The notes below the pieces were generated by a model. It had not been told where the DNA came from. It saw only the letters and a program-made list of their open reading frames with translations, and did not search any database. A program made the position numbers and the translations under genes. Source: Ralstonia thomasii (lineage in GTDB: Bacteria > Pseudomonadota > Gammaproteobacteria > Burkholderiales > Burkholderiaceae). Taken from it: a DNA stretch of 64,000 nt. Shown here piece by piece: positions 26,390 through 34,879 of the stretch. The DNA lies in assembly GCF_958405895.1 (NCBI RefSeq), contig NZ_CATZAR010000002.1; one strand, 5' to 3'. Position 1 is the first letter of the stretch. Each line of letters starts with the position of its first letter.

Positions 26390-28009
26390 TCAGAGCGCGG
26401 CTTTGGCGCGGCGAATCAACGCCACCGTCGACGCATCATGCGCCACAGAGGCCGGCGCACCTTCCAGTTCCGCCTGGATCGGCTTGGCGAGTTTCTTGCC
26501 AAGCTCCACGCCCCACTGATCGAACGAGTTGATGTTCCAGACCGCGCCCTGCACGAAGGTGCGGTGCTCGGCGCAGGCGATGAGCGCGCCGAGTGAGGCA
26601 GCGTCCAGCCGCTCCATCAGGATGGTCGTGCTCGGGCGATTGCCTTCGAACACCATATGCGGCACCAGCGCTTCGTCGGTGACGCCGCCCGCGCGGACCT
26701 CCTCGGCGGTGCGCCCCAGCAGCAGTGCCTCGCCCTGCGCGAAGCAGTTGGCGAGCAGCTTGGCATGGTGGCCAGGCAGGTTGCGCACCGGCTCGAGCGT
26801 GGTGATGAAATCCACCGGCACGATCTGCGAGCCCTGGTGGATCAACTGGAAATACGCATGCTGCCCGTTGGTGCCGGCCGTGCCCCAGACGATGGGGCCG
26901 GTGTCGGTATCGATGGCCGCGCCGTTGCGCTGGACCGATTTGCCGTTGCTCTCCATCTCCAACTGTTGCATGAAGTCGGTCAGCAGTTCCAGCGGCGCGC
27001 AGTAGGGCACGGTGCATGCGCTCGCCGCATCGAAGAAGCCGCGATACCAGACCGACAGCATCCCGAGAATGAGCGGGAGGTTCTCGCGCGGCGCGGCCGT
27101 CGCAAAGTGGCGGTCCATCGCACGCGCGCCGTCGAGCATCGCTTCAAACTGCTGCGGCCCGATCGCCAGCACGATCGACAGGCCCACGGCCGACCACAGC
27201 GAGAACCGCCCGCCAACCCAATCCCAGAACGTGAACATGTTGTCCGGGTCGATGCCGAACTGCACGACGGCCTCGCGGTTGGTGGAGACAGCGACGAAGT
27301 GGTGCTTAAGCTGGCTTTCCGCGACGCCGTGGTCGACAAACCACCTGCGCATGCTGTGCGCGTTGGCCATCGTTTCCAGCGTGGTGAACGTCTTGGAACA
27401 GACGATGGCGAGCGTGGTGTCGGGGTTCAGATGGTCGAGCGTTTCGGCCAGGTCCGTGCCGTCGACGTTGGAGACGAAATGCACGCGCACCTGCGGCACG
27501 GCAAGGTGGTCGAGCGCACGGCATACCATCCGCGGGCCGAGGTCCGATCCGCCGATGCCGATGTTCACCACGTCCGTGATGCGCCGTCCGGAATGGCCTG
27601 TCCATGCGCCGCTGTGCACACGGTTGGCAAAGTCGCGCATCTGCGCGCGCACGCGCAGCACTTCGGGCATGACGGGCTCGCCGTCGGCACGATAGTCGTG
27701 TTCAGCGCGGCCACGCAGGGCCACGTGCAAGACGGCGCGGTGCTCGGTGTTGTTGATGCGTTCGCCACGCAGCATGGCGTCGCGCAGGGTGAGCACGCCG
27801 GCTTCCTCAGCAAGTTGCAGCAGTTGGGAAAGCGTGTCGGGGGTGATGCGGTTTTTTGAGTAATCGACCGTCAGGCCAGCGGCCTCCAGCGTGAAGGCAC
27901 GTACCCGTTCTTCGGCGTCCGGCGCGGCAAACCAGTCGCGCATATGTGTCGCGCGGATCGATTCTGCATGTTGCGTGAGGGACTGCCAGGCGGGTAGGGC
28001 TGTAGGCAT
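26390..28009 (-). CDS. pgi: Glucose-6-phosphate isomerase
   Basis: The 539-aa enzyme interconverts glucose 6-phosphate and fructose 6-phosphate. Family stretches include GIGGSDLGPRMV, FVSNVDGTDL, CSKTFTTLETM, the PGI signature around GTNGQHAYFQLIHQGS and QGEALLLGRT near the C terminus. The ATG at 28009 is chosen by homology (MPTALPAWQSL); the open frame runs 43 codons further without similarity. It lies 71 bases downstream of nnr on the same strand and faces ybbA with only nine bases between stop codons. Confidence 0.97.
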   Translation of the reverse strand: MPTALPAWQSLTQHAESIRATHMRDWFAAPDAEERVRAFTLEAAGLTVDYSKNRITPDTLSQLLQLAEEAGVLTLRDAMLRGERINNTEHRAVLHVALRGRAEHDYRADGEPVMPEVLRVRAQMRDFANRVHSGAWTGHSGRRITDVVNIGIGGSDLGPRMVCRALDHLAVPQVRVHFVSNVDGTDLAETLDHLNPDTTLAIVCSKTFTTLETMANAHSMRRWFVDHGVAESQLKHHFVAVSTNREAVVQFGIDPDNMFTFWDWVGGRFSLWSAVGLSIVLAIGPQQFEAMLDGARAMDRHFATAAPRENLPLILGMLSVWYRGFFDAASACTVPYCAPLELLTDFMQQLEMESNGKSVQRNGAAIDTDTGPIVWGTAGTNGQHAYFQLIHQGSQIVPVDFITTLEPVRNLPGHHAKLLANCFAQGEALLLGRTAEEVRAGGVTDEALVPHMVFEGNRPSTTILMERLDAASLGALIACAEHRTFVQGAVWNINSFDQWGVELGKKLAKPIQAELEGAPASVAHDASTVALIRRAKAAL

Positions 28010-28080
28010 ACGGCGTGATGTGACGTGAGGTAGGGGCCGGAAAACGAGTGGGCAGTATAACGGTGCTGTATGACGTGTTT

Positions 28081-29676
28081 CTATCGGCGAACGTCCGACG
28101 CCAGCAAGGCGTTGAGCGCACGCCGTGCCGGTACGCAAAGCTCGCTTGCGTGCAGCCCGATGGGGCCCACACCCGCGTGGACAAGGTCATCGGCCGCACG
28201 ACCATGCAGCCAGACGGCCGCAAGTGCAGCTTCACGCGCGCCCATGCCTTGCGCAAGCAGTGCGCCGATCATGCCGGTCAGTACATCGCCCGTGCCGCCG
28301 GTGGCGAGCCCGCCGTTGCCGGTTGGGTTGATGGCCGGCGGGATGCCAGGCGCCGCGATGACTGTGCCCGAGCCTTTGAGCACGACCACCGCGCCCGTCC
28401 GATTGACAAGCGCCTTGGCGGCGGACAGCCGATCGTGCTGCACGGCGAGCGCATCGGTATGCAGCAGTCGCGCGGCTTCCAGCGGATGCGGCGTCAGCAC
28501 CAACGGCACACCGCTTCCGGCCAGTTGCGTGAGACGCGCGAGCAGGGCGGGCGTTTTCGCAAAGAGGTTCAGTGCATCGGCGTCGAACACGGCGGGCGTG
28601 CGCACCGACAGCATGCGGTCCAGCAGATGCTCGAGCGCGGCTTCCGACTCCTTGCCGGTACCCATGCCGGGGCCCACGGCCAGCGCCTGCATGCCGCCCA
28701 GATCGAGTGCGCCCCAGGTGTGCAGCATCAATTCCGGTTGCGCGGGGTCGATGCGCGGTGCATCGGCGGCAAGCGAGACCACGTGCACCTTGCCCGCGCC
28801 CAGATAGAGCGCTCCGCGCGCCGACAGCAGCGGCGCTCCGACCATGCCTGCCGCACCGCCCACGATTGCCGCACTGCCATATGTGCCCTTGTGGCCGTTA
28901 TGCCGCCGGCGCGGCACGTGCGCAAGCCAGCGTGACGGCGTGTTGACAAAGGCGTCCGCTTCAATCACGCCGTCATAAGCCGCTTGCGCAGCCTGCAAGT
29001 CGGCCAGCGCGATGTCGCCGGTGGCGTCGCGGCCATCACCGGTCAGCAACCCCGGTTTGACGGCGAGGAACGTGATGGTGGCGCGTGCCTGAATGACGGG
29101 CGAATCTGGGGCGGGCGGCTGGCCCGTATCGCCGTTCAGCCCCGAGGGAATGTCCAGCGCAAACACCGGCAAGCCGCTGGCGTTGATGGTGTCGACCAGT
29201 GCGGCATGCAACCCCGTCAGCGGCCGGGCGAGTCCGATACCAAAGAGGCCGTCGACGATGACGGAGGCAGCCGCCGGCACCGAAACGGCCGTGTGCAGAG
29301 GTTCAATGGGGACATTCGCGGCACAAGCCTCCGTCCAGGCGCGGCGCGCGTCATCAGGCAGCTTGGCCGGGTCTGCGGCAAGCCACACCGTGACGGCGCG
29401 CCCCGCCAGATGCAGCACCGTCGCCGCAACGAGCGCATCGCCACCGTTGTTGCCTGGGCCGGCAACGAGCAGGACATGCCCGTGTGGCGCGCGCGTCTGC
29501 AGCCAGTCGGCGGCGGCTTCGCCCGCCCTGGCCATCAAGGTGAAGGGTTCGAGGGTTCGGTACGCAGCTGCTTCCAGCGCGCGGATGCCCGCTGTGCCGA
29601 AGAGCAGGTCGGCGCCGTGGTGTGCGGCCAGTGCGCCGTCGATCAGGATTTCGCGCCAGCTAGGGTGTGAGGACAT
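28081..29676 (-). CDS. nnr: Bifunctional NAD(P)H-hydrate epimerase/ADP-dependent dehydratase
   Basis: This 531-aa protein repairs hydrated NADH and NADPH. The N-terminal YjeF_N epimerase domain (about residues 1-220) has GPGNNGGDALVAA and the FGIGLARPL and DIPSGLNGDTG segments. The C-terminal carbohydrate-kinase-like dehydratase (about 245-520) has the GPGMG and GTGDVLTGMIGALLAQG motifs. The ATG at 29676 gives the family start (MSSHPSWREIL). It is probably cotranscribed with pgi and divergent from the winged-helix regulator over 85 bases. Confidence 0.95.
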   Translation of the reverse strand: MSSHPSWREILIDGALAAHHGADLLFGTAGIRALEAAAYRTLEPFTLMARAGEAAADWLQTRAPHGHVLLVAGPGNNGGDALVAATVLHLAGRAVTVWLAADPAKLPDDARRAWTEACAANVPIEPLHTAVSVPAAASVIVDGLFGIGLARPLTGLHAALVDTINASGLPVFALDIPSGLNGDTGQPPAPDSPVIQARATITFLAVKPGLLTGDGRDATGDIALADLQAAQAAYDGVIEADAFVNTPSRWLAHVPRRRHNGHKGTYGSAAIVGGAAGMVGAPLLSARGALYLGAGKVHVVSLAADAPRIDPAQPELMLHTWGALDLGGMQALAVGPGMGTGKESEAALEHLLDRMLSVRTPAVFDADALNLFAKTPALLARLTQLAGSGVPLVLTPHPLEAARLLHTDALAVQHDRLSAAKALVNRTGAVVVLKGSGTVIAAPGIPPAINPTGNGGLATGGTGDVLTGMIGALLAQGMGAREAALAAVWLHGRAADDLVHAGVGPIGLHASELCVPARRALNALLASDVRR

Positions 29677-29761
29677 GGCAACTACGCTTTCAACAGTGCA
29701 GACATGACGATCTATTCTCTTACAATAGCCCGCGTTTACGGTCCTTTCCCAGCCTGTTGCA

Positions 29762-30331
29762 ATGTCCAAATCGCCGACCACCCCGAAAGCTGATCTGCCG
29801 CAATCCGCAGCCAATGAGGACGCAGGCAAGGGCGGGCCGATCGTGTCTTCGTCACACCTGGTGTCGGCGCGCAGCCCCGAGTTGTCGGAGTTCGAGTTCG
29901 CGCTCAACACCGCCTACAACGCCTACAACCGCTGGTGCGTGCGCTGCATGGCCGCCGCCGGCGTGCGCGACCTGACCTTCCTCGATGTGCTGGTGGTGCA
30001 TCACGTCAACCACCGCGGCCGCGCCAAGCGCCTGGCCGACATCTGTTTCGTGCTGAACGTGGAAGACACCCACCTTGTCACGTATTCCCTCAAGAAACTG
30101 CAGGGGATGGACCTGGTGGAGGGCACGCGCAACGGCAAGGAAGTCACCTACACCACCACCGAAGCCGGCGAAAAGGCCTGCGCCCGCTACCGCGAGATCC
30201 GCGAGCAGTGCCTGACCAGCAATATTTCGCCCAGCGGCGAGGAAAATGCCGAAATTGGCGAACTGGCGCGCCTGCTGCGCGTGCTGACGGGTCTTTACGA
30301 GCAGGCGGCACGGTCCGCTACGTCGCTGTAA
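29762..30331 (+). CDS. Winged-helix (MarR-like) DNA-binding regulator
   Basis: The 189-aa protein has a flexible N terminus of about 40 residues rich in Ser and Pro, then a winged helix-turn-helix: DLTFLDVLVVHHVNHRG, RLADICFVLNVEDTHLVTYS and the wing VEGTRNGKEVTYTTTEAG, followed by a C-terminal dimerisation helix. It belongs to the MarR-type fold; its target is unknown. It is transcribed towards purL with a 147-base gap and divergently from nnr. TACAAT at 29721-29726 may be its -10 box, though no good -35 is seen. Confidence 0.85.
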   Translation: MSKSPTTPKADLPQSAANEDAGKGGPIVSSSHLVSARSPELSEFEFALNTAYNAYNRWCVRCMAAAGVRDLTFLDVLVVHHVNHRGRAKRLADICFVLNVEDTHLVTYSLKKLQGMDLVEGTRNGKEVTYTTTEAGEKACARYREIREQCLTSNISPSGEENAEIGELARLLRVLTGLYEQAARSATSL

Positions 30332-30478
30332 AACGGGCGTTTTTGACCCGTTCCGGCCGAGGCAGGCGCATTTCGGGCCGATTTGAGGGTCGGTAACAAG
30401 GACGGGGCAAGGTACAATGGCGGTTTCCCCGCGCACGCCGGGAACCTCCTCTTCCAGCTACTGCCTGCCTTGCCCACC

Positions 30479-33400
30479 ATGGCGCATTTCTCGTGCTTTC
30501 CCGGCGCTCTCGCGCTGTCCGCCTTCCGCCAGCAACGCCTGCTTTCCACCCTCAAGCGCATCGATCCGGACATCGATGGCGTCAGTGCCCAATATCTGCA
30601 TTTCGTGGCCGCCGACACGCCACTGTCGGCCGATGAATCCGCCCGTGTGCAAGCGCTGCTGACCTACGGTTCGCCCGCGCCGGCCGATGTCGAGGGCGAC
30701 CGTTTTGTGGTCATCCCGCGCTTCGGCACGATCTCGCCATGGGCCAGCAAGGCGACGGAAATCGCCCGCCACTGCGCACTGCCGCAAATCCATCGCATCG
30801 AGCGTGGCGTGGAATTCACCGTCACATGCAAGAAGGGCCTCATTCGCAGCCTGACCGGTGCTGCCAAGCACCTGGACGACGCCACCCGCGCCGCCGTCGC
30901 CGAGCATCTGCACGACCGCATGACCGAAACCGTCATCGACTCGCGCGAAGCCGGCTATGGCCTGTTCGACGTGCTGCCCGCCAAGGCACTGCGCTTTGTC
31001 GATATCGCCGGTGGCCAGGATGCTGGTCGTCGTGCCTTGGAAGCCGCCAACGTCGAGATGGGCCTCGCCCTGTCTGACGATGAAATCGACTACCTGGTCG
31101 ACGCCTACCGCAAGCTCGAACGCAACCCGACCGACGTCGAGCTGATGATGTTTGCGCAGGCCAACAGCGAGCACTGCCGGCACAAGATCTTCAACGCAGA
31201 CTGGACCATCGACGGCGAGACGCAGGATAAGTCGCTCTTCGCGATGATCCGCAACACGCACCAGTTGGCGCCGCAGGGCACGATCGTCGCGTATTCGGAC
31301 AATGCTGCCGTGATGGAAGGCGGCATGGCGGAGCGCTGGTTTGCGCACGCTGGCACGGAAGGCGAGACAGGCGTGCCGCAATATGGCCGCCGCGAAGCCC
31401 TCACGCACACGCTGATGAAGGTGGAGACGCACAACCACCCGACGGCCATCTCGCCGTTCCCGGGTGCGTCGACCGGCGCCGGCGGTGAAATCCGAGACGA
31501 AGGCGCAACCGGCCGCGGCGCCAAGCCCAAGGCGGGCCTGACGGGCTTTACCGTGTCGAACCTGCTGCTGCCGGAAGCCGTGCAATCGTGGGAAAACGCT
31601 CGCGATACCGCCCAGCCCGTGGCACACCGCAACCCGGATGAAGCTGCACCGGGCCCGGTCGGCAAGCCGGACCGCATCGCCTCGCCGCTGCAGATCATGA
31701 TCGAAGGCCCGATCGGCGGCGCTGCGTTCAACAACGAATTTGGCCGGCCCAACCTCGGCGGCTACTTCCGCGTCTACGAGCAGAACGTCGGCGGCACTGT
31801 GCGCGGTTATCACAAACCGATCATGATCGCGGGCGGTATCGGCAATATCGACGCCGGTCATACGCACAAGCACGGCCTGCCGGCCGGTACGCTGCTGATC
31901 CAGCTGGGCGGACCCGGCATGCGCATCGGCATGGGCGGCGGTGCAGCCAGCTCGATGGCCACCGGCACCAACACTGCGGACCTGGATTTCGATTCTGTCC
32001 AGCGCGGTAACCCCGAAATGCAGCGCCGCGCGCAGGAAGTCATCAACGCGTGCTGGGCGTTGGGCGAAGACAACCCGATCCTGTCGATCCACGACGTCGG
32101 CGCCGGCGGCATCTCCAACGCCTTCCCCGAACTCGTCGATGGTGCAGGAAAGGGCGCGCGGTTCGATCTGCGTCAGGTGCATCTGGAAGAGTCGGGCTTG
32201 AGCCCTGCAGAAATCTGGTGCAACGAATCGCAAGAGCGTTACACGCTCGCGATTGCCCCCGGCGATTTCCCGCGCTTCCAGGCCATGTGCGAGCGCGAGC
32301 GCGCCCCGTTCTCGGTGGTCGGCTTCGCCACGGATGAACAGCAACTGCAAGTGGTCGACAGCGACACCGCAGCCGACGTTGCAGAGCATTTCCCGGTCAA
32401 CATGCCGATGGACGTGCTGCTCGGCAAGCCGCCGCGCATGCACCGTGACGTGCGCCGCGTCGCGCAGGAACTGCCGGAAGTCGATGTCACCGGTCTGGAC
32501 CTGGAAGTCGTCGCACGCGACGTGCTGCGTCATCCGACGGTGGCCAGCAAGTCGTTCCTCATCACCATTGGGGACCGCACCGTTGGCGGCTTGAACACGC
32601 GCGACCAGATGGTCGGCCCTTGGCAGGTGCCGGTGGCCGACGTGGCCGTCACCACGCTGGACTACAAGGGCTACGCCGGTGAAGCGATGACGATGGGCGA
32701 GCGCACGCCGCTGGCCGTCATCAACGCACCGGCTTCGGGCCGCATGGCTATCGGCGAGTCCATCACCAACATCGCCGCCGCCCCGATCGACTCCCTCACG
32801 CAACTGAAGCTGTCGGCCAACTGGATGGCCGCCTGCGGCGTGAATGGTGAAGACGCGCGCCTGTACGACACCGTCAAAGCGGTCGGCATGGAGCTGTGCC
32901 CGGCACTGGGCATCAGCATTCCGGTGGGCAAGGATTCGCTGTCGATGCGCACCAAGTGGGAAGACGAAGTCGCGGCGAAGGAAGTGGTCGCGCCGGTCTC
33001 GCTTATCGTCTCGGCGTTTGCGCCGGTGACGGACGTGCGCAAGACGCTCACGCCGCAGCTCAAGCAAGTCGAATCGGCCAACGCGCCGGCGGACAGCACG
33101 CTGATCCTGATTGACCTGGGCCGCGGCAAGAACCGCATGGGCGGCAGCATCCTGGCGCAAGTCACGGAGCAGATCGGCAACAGCGTGCCGGACGTAGATG
33201 ACGCCGAAGACCTCAAGCGCTTCTTCGCCGCCATCCAGCAACTGAATGCCAGCGGCTCGCTGCTGGCCTATCACGACCGCTCCGACGGTGGCTTGTGGGC
33301 GACCGTCTGCGAAATGGCCTTCGCCGGCCACTGCGGCGTGTCGATCAACGTCGACATGCTCACGCTCGACGGCGCGCATGAATCCGACTACGGCGACGCC

Positions 33401-34585
33401 AAGAACTGGGCGCAGCAAGTCTCCGGTCGCCGCGCCGATCTGACGCTGCGTGCGCTGTTTGCCGAAGAACTCGGTGCCGTCATCCAGGTGCCGCTGGCCC
33501 AGCGCGACGCCGTCTTTGCGGTGCTGCGCGAGCACGGCCTGGCCGGTTGCAGCCACGTGATCGGCGCGCCCAACGCCAACGACCACATTGAAGTCTGGCG
33601 CGACGCCAAGAAGGTGTTCAGCGCGTCGCGCATCGAACTGCAACGCACCTGGACGGATGTCTCCTGGCGCATCGCCAGCCTGCGCGACAACCCCGAGTGC
33701 ACGCAGAGCGAATACGACCGCATCCTCGACGCTGAAGACCCGGGCATCTCACCCAAGCTCACGTTCGACATTGCGGAAGACGTGGCCGCGCCGTTCATTG
33801 CCACGGGCGCCCGCCCGCGCATGGCGATCCTGCGCGAGCAGGGCGTGAACTCGCAGATCGAAATGGCTTACGCGATGGACAAGGCCGGCTTCGATACCTA
33901 CGACGTGCACATGAGCGACCTGCTGGCGGGCCGCACGAACCTCGCCAGCTTCAAGGGCTTCGTCGCCTGCGGCGGTTTCAGCTACGGCGACGTGCTCGGC
34001 GCGGGCGAAGGCTGGGCGAAGACGATCCTCTTCAACAGCATGCTCGCCGAGCAGTTCGCGGCTTTCTTCAACCGCACCGATTCGATCGCGCTGGGCGTGT
34101 GCAACGGCTGCCAGATGATGGCGAACCTCGCCCCGATCATCCCGGGCGCCGGTGCATGGCCGAAGTTCACGCGCAACCAGTCGGAGCAGTACGAAGGGCG
34201 TCTGGTGACCGTGCAGGTCGAAGCATCGCCGGCGATCTTCTACGCGGGCATGGAAGGCAGCCGCATTCCCATCGTCGTAGCGCACGGCGAAGGCTATGCC
34301 GACTTCTCGCAGCAAGGCGACATCGACAAGGTGGCTGTTGGCCTGCGCTACGTCGACAACCGCGGCGAAGTCACGCAGACGTACCCGCTGAACCCGAACG
34401 GCTCGCCGCAGGGCATTGCCTCGGTGACGACGCACGACGGCCGCTTCACCGCACTGATGCCGCACCCGGAACGCGTGTTCCGCGCCGTGCAGATGAGCTG
34501 GCATCCGAAGGAGTGGGAAGCCGCCGGCGACGGCAGCAGCCCGTGGATGCGGATGTTCCGCAATGCGCGCAAGTGGATGGCGTAA
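30479..34585 (+). CDS. purL: Phosphoribosylformylglycinamidine synthase
   Basis: This 1368-aa single-chain enzyme makes FGAM from FGAR, glutamine and ATP in purine synthesis. Its four parts are visible: the N-terminal PurS-like domain, a linker with the FAQANSEHCRHKIFNADW motif, two AIRS-type ATP-binding halves (KVETHNHPTAISPFPGASTG and GKDSLSMRTKW), and a C-terminal glutaminase domain with nucleophile Cys1208 (GVCNGC) and HPERVF. It is about 70 residues longer than the E. coli enzyme. The ATG at 30479 gives the family opening MAHFSCFPGALALS. A strong terminator follows. Confidence 0.98.
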   Translation: MAHFSCFPGALALSAFRQQRLLSTLKRIDPDIDGVSAQYLHFVAADTPLSADESARVQALLTYGSPAPADVEGDRFVVIPRFGTISPWASKATEIARHCALPQIHRIERGVEFTVTCKKGLIRSLTGAAKHLDDATRAAVAEHLHDRMTETVIDSREAGYGLFDVLPAKALRFVDIAGGQDAGRRALEAANVEMGLALSDDEIDYLVDAYRKLERNPTDVELMMFAQANSEHCRHKIFNADWTIDGETQDKSLFAMIRNTHQLAPQGTIVAYSDNAAVMEGGMAERWFAHAGTEGETGVPQYGRREALTHTLMKVETHNHPTAISPFPGASTGAGGEIRDEGATGRGAKPKAGLTGFTVSNLLLPEAVQSWENARDTAQPVAHRNPDEAAPGPVGKPDRIASPLQIMIEGPIGGAAFNNEFGRPNLGGYFRVYEQNVGGTVRGYHKPIMIAGGIGNIDAGHTHKHGLPAGTLLIQLGGPGMRIGMGGGAASSMATGTNTADLDFDSVQRGNPEMQRRAQEVINACWALGEDNPILSIHDVGAGGISNAFPELVDGAGKGARFDLRQVHLEESGLSPAEIWCNESQERYTLAIAPGDFPRFQAMCERERAPFSVVGFATDEQQLQVVDSDTAADVAEHFPVNMPMDVLLGKPPRMHRDVRRVAQELPEVDVTGLDLEVVARDVLRHPTVASKSFLITIGDRTVGGLNTRDQMVGPWQVPVADVAVTTLDYKGYAGEAMTMGERTPLAVINAPASGRMAIGESITNIAAAPIDSLTQLKLSANWMAACGVNGEDARLYDTVKAVGMELCPALGISIPVGKDSLSMRTKWEDEVAAKEVVAPVSLIVSAFAPVTDVRKTLTPQLKQVESANAPADSTLILIDLGRGKNRMGGSILAQVTEQIGNSVPDVDDAEDLKRFFAAIQQLNASGSLLAYHDRSDGGLWATVCEMAFAGHCGVSINVDMLTLDGAHESDYGDAKNWAQQVSGRRADLTLRALFAEELGAVIQVPLAQRDAVFAVLREHGLAGCSHVIGAPNANDHIEVWRDAKKVFSASRIELQRTWTDVSWRIASLRDNPECTQSEYDRILDAEDPGISPKLTFDIAEDVAAPFIATGARPRMAILREQGVNSQIEMAYAMDKAGFDTYDVHMSDLLAGRTNLASFKGFVACGGFSYGDVLGAGEGWAKTILFNSMLAEQFAAFFNRTDSIALGVCNGCQMMANLAPIIPGAGAWPKFTRNQSEQYEGRLVTVQVEASPAIFYAGMEGSRIPIVVAHGEGYADFSQQGDIDKVAVGLRYVDNRGEVTQTYPLNPNGSPQGIASVTTHDGRFTALMPHPERVFRAVQMSWHPKEWEAAGDGSSPWMRMFRNARKWMA

Positions 34586-34611
34586 GCAGTCCGCTCAGCA
34601 GCAAAATGAAG

Positions 34612-34643
34612 AACGCGCCGGGGCGACTCGGCGCGTTTTTTTT
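34612..34643 (+). terminator. Intrinsic terminator after purL
   Basis: A 9-bp stem (34612-34620 with 34629-34637) with loop GGGCGACT is followed by eight T. Nearly the same sequence occurs after the autotransporter gene at 38749. Confidence 0.92.
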
Positions 34644-34879
34644 CGCCCTCCGTTGGGACGACGAGGCTGGACATCAACCCTTACCGACAGCCCGGGCAAT
34701 GTTTCCTAGGCAAATGTTATATTTTGCGCGCATGCGCCCCGGCCGATGAGCCGAAACGCAGTTCCCGCAGCCGGTGCGCCAGAGAACGACAAGACAAAAA
34801 AAGCGGGTCACTCGCGCCACGGTCCAGCCTCTCAATGATCAGCGCCCGACCCATGGGACTACGCGACGAGGGGATCAAC

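Noticed and set aside
30458..33643. 1061-residue open frame opposite purL
   Set aside because: Composition is His/Arg/Gln/Val-rich shadow sequence with no motif; purL motifs are intact on the other strand.
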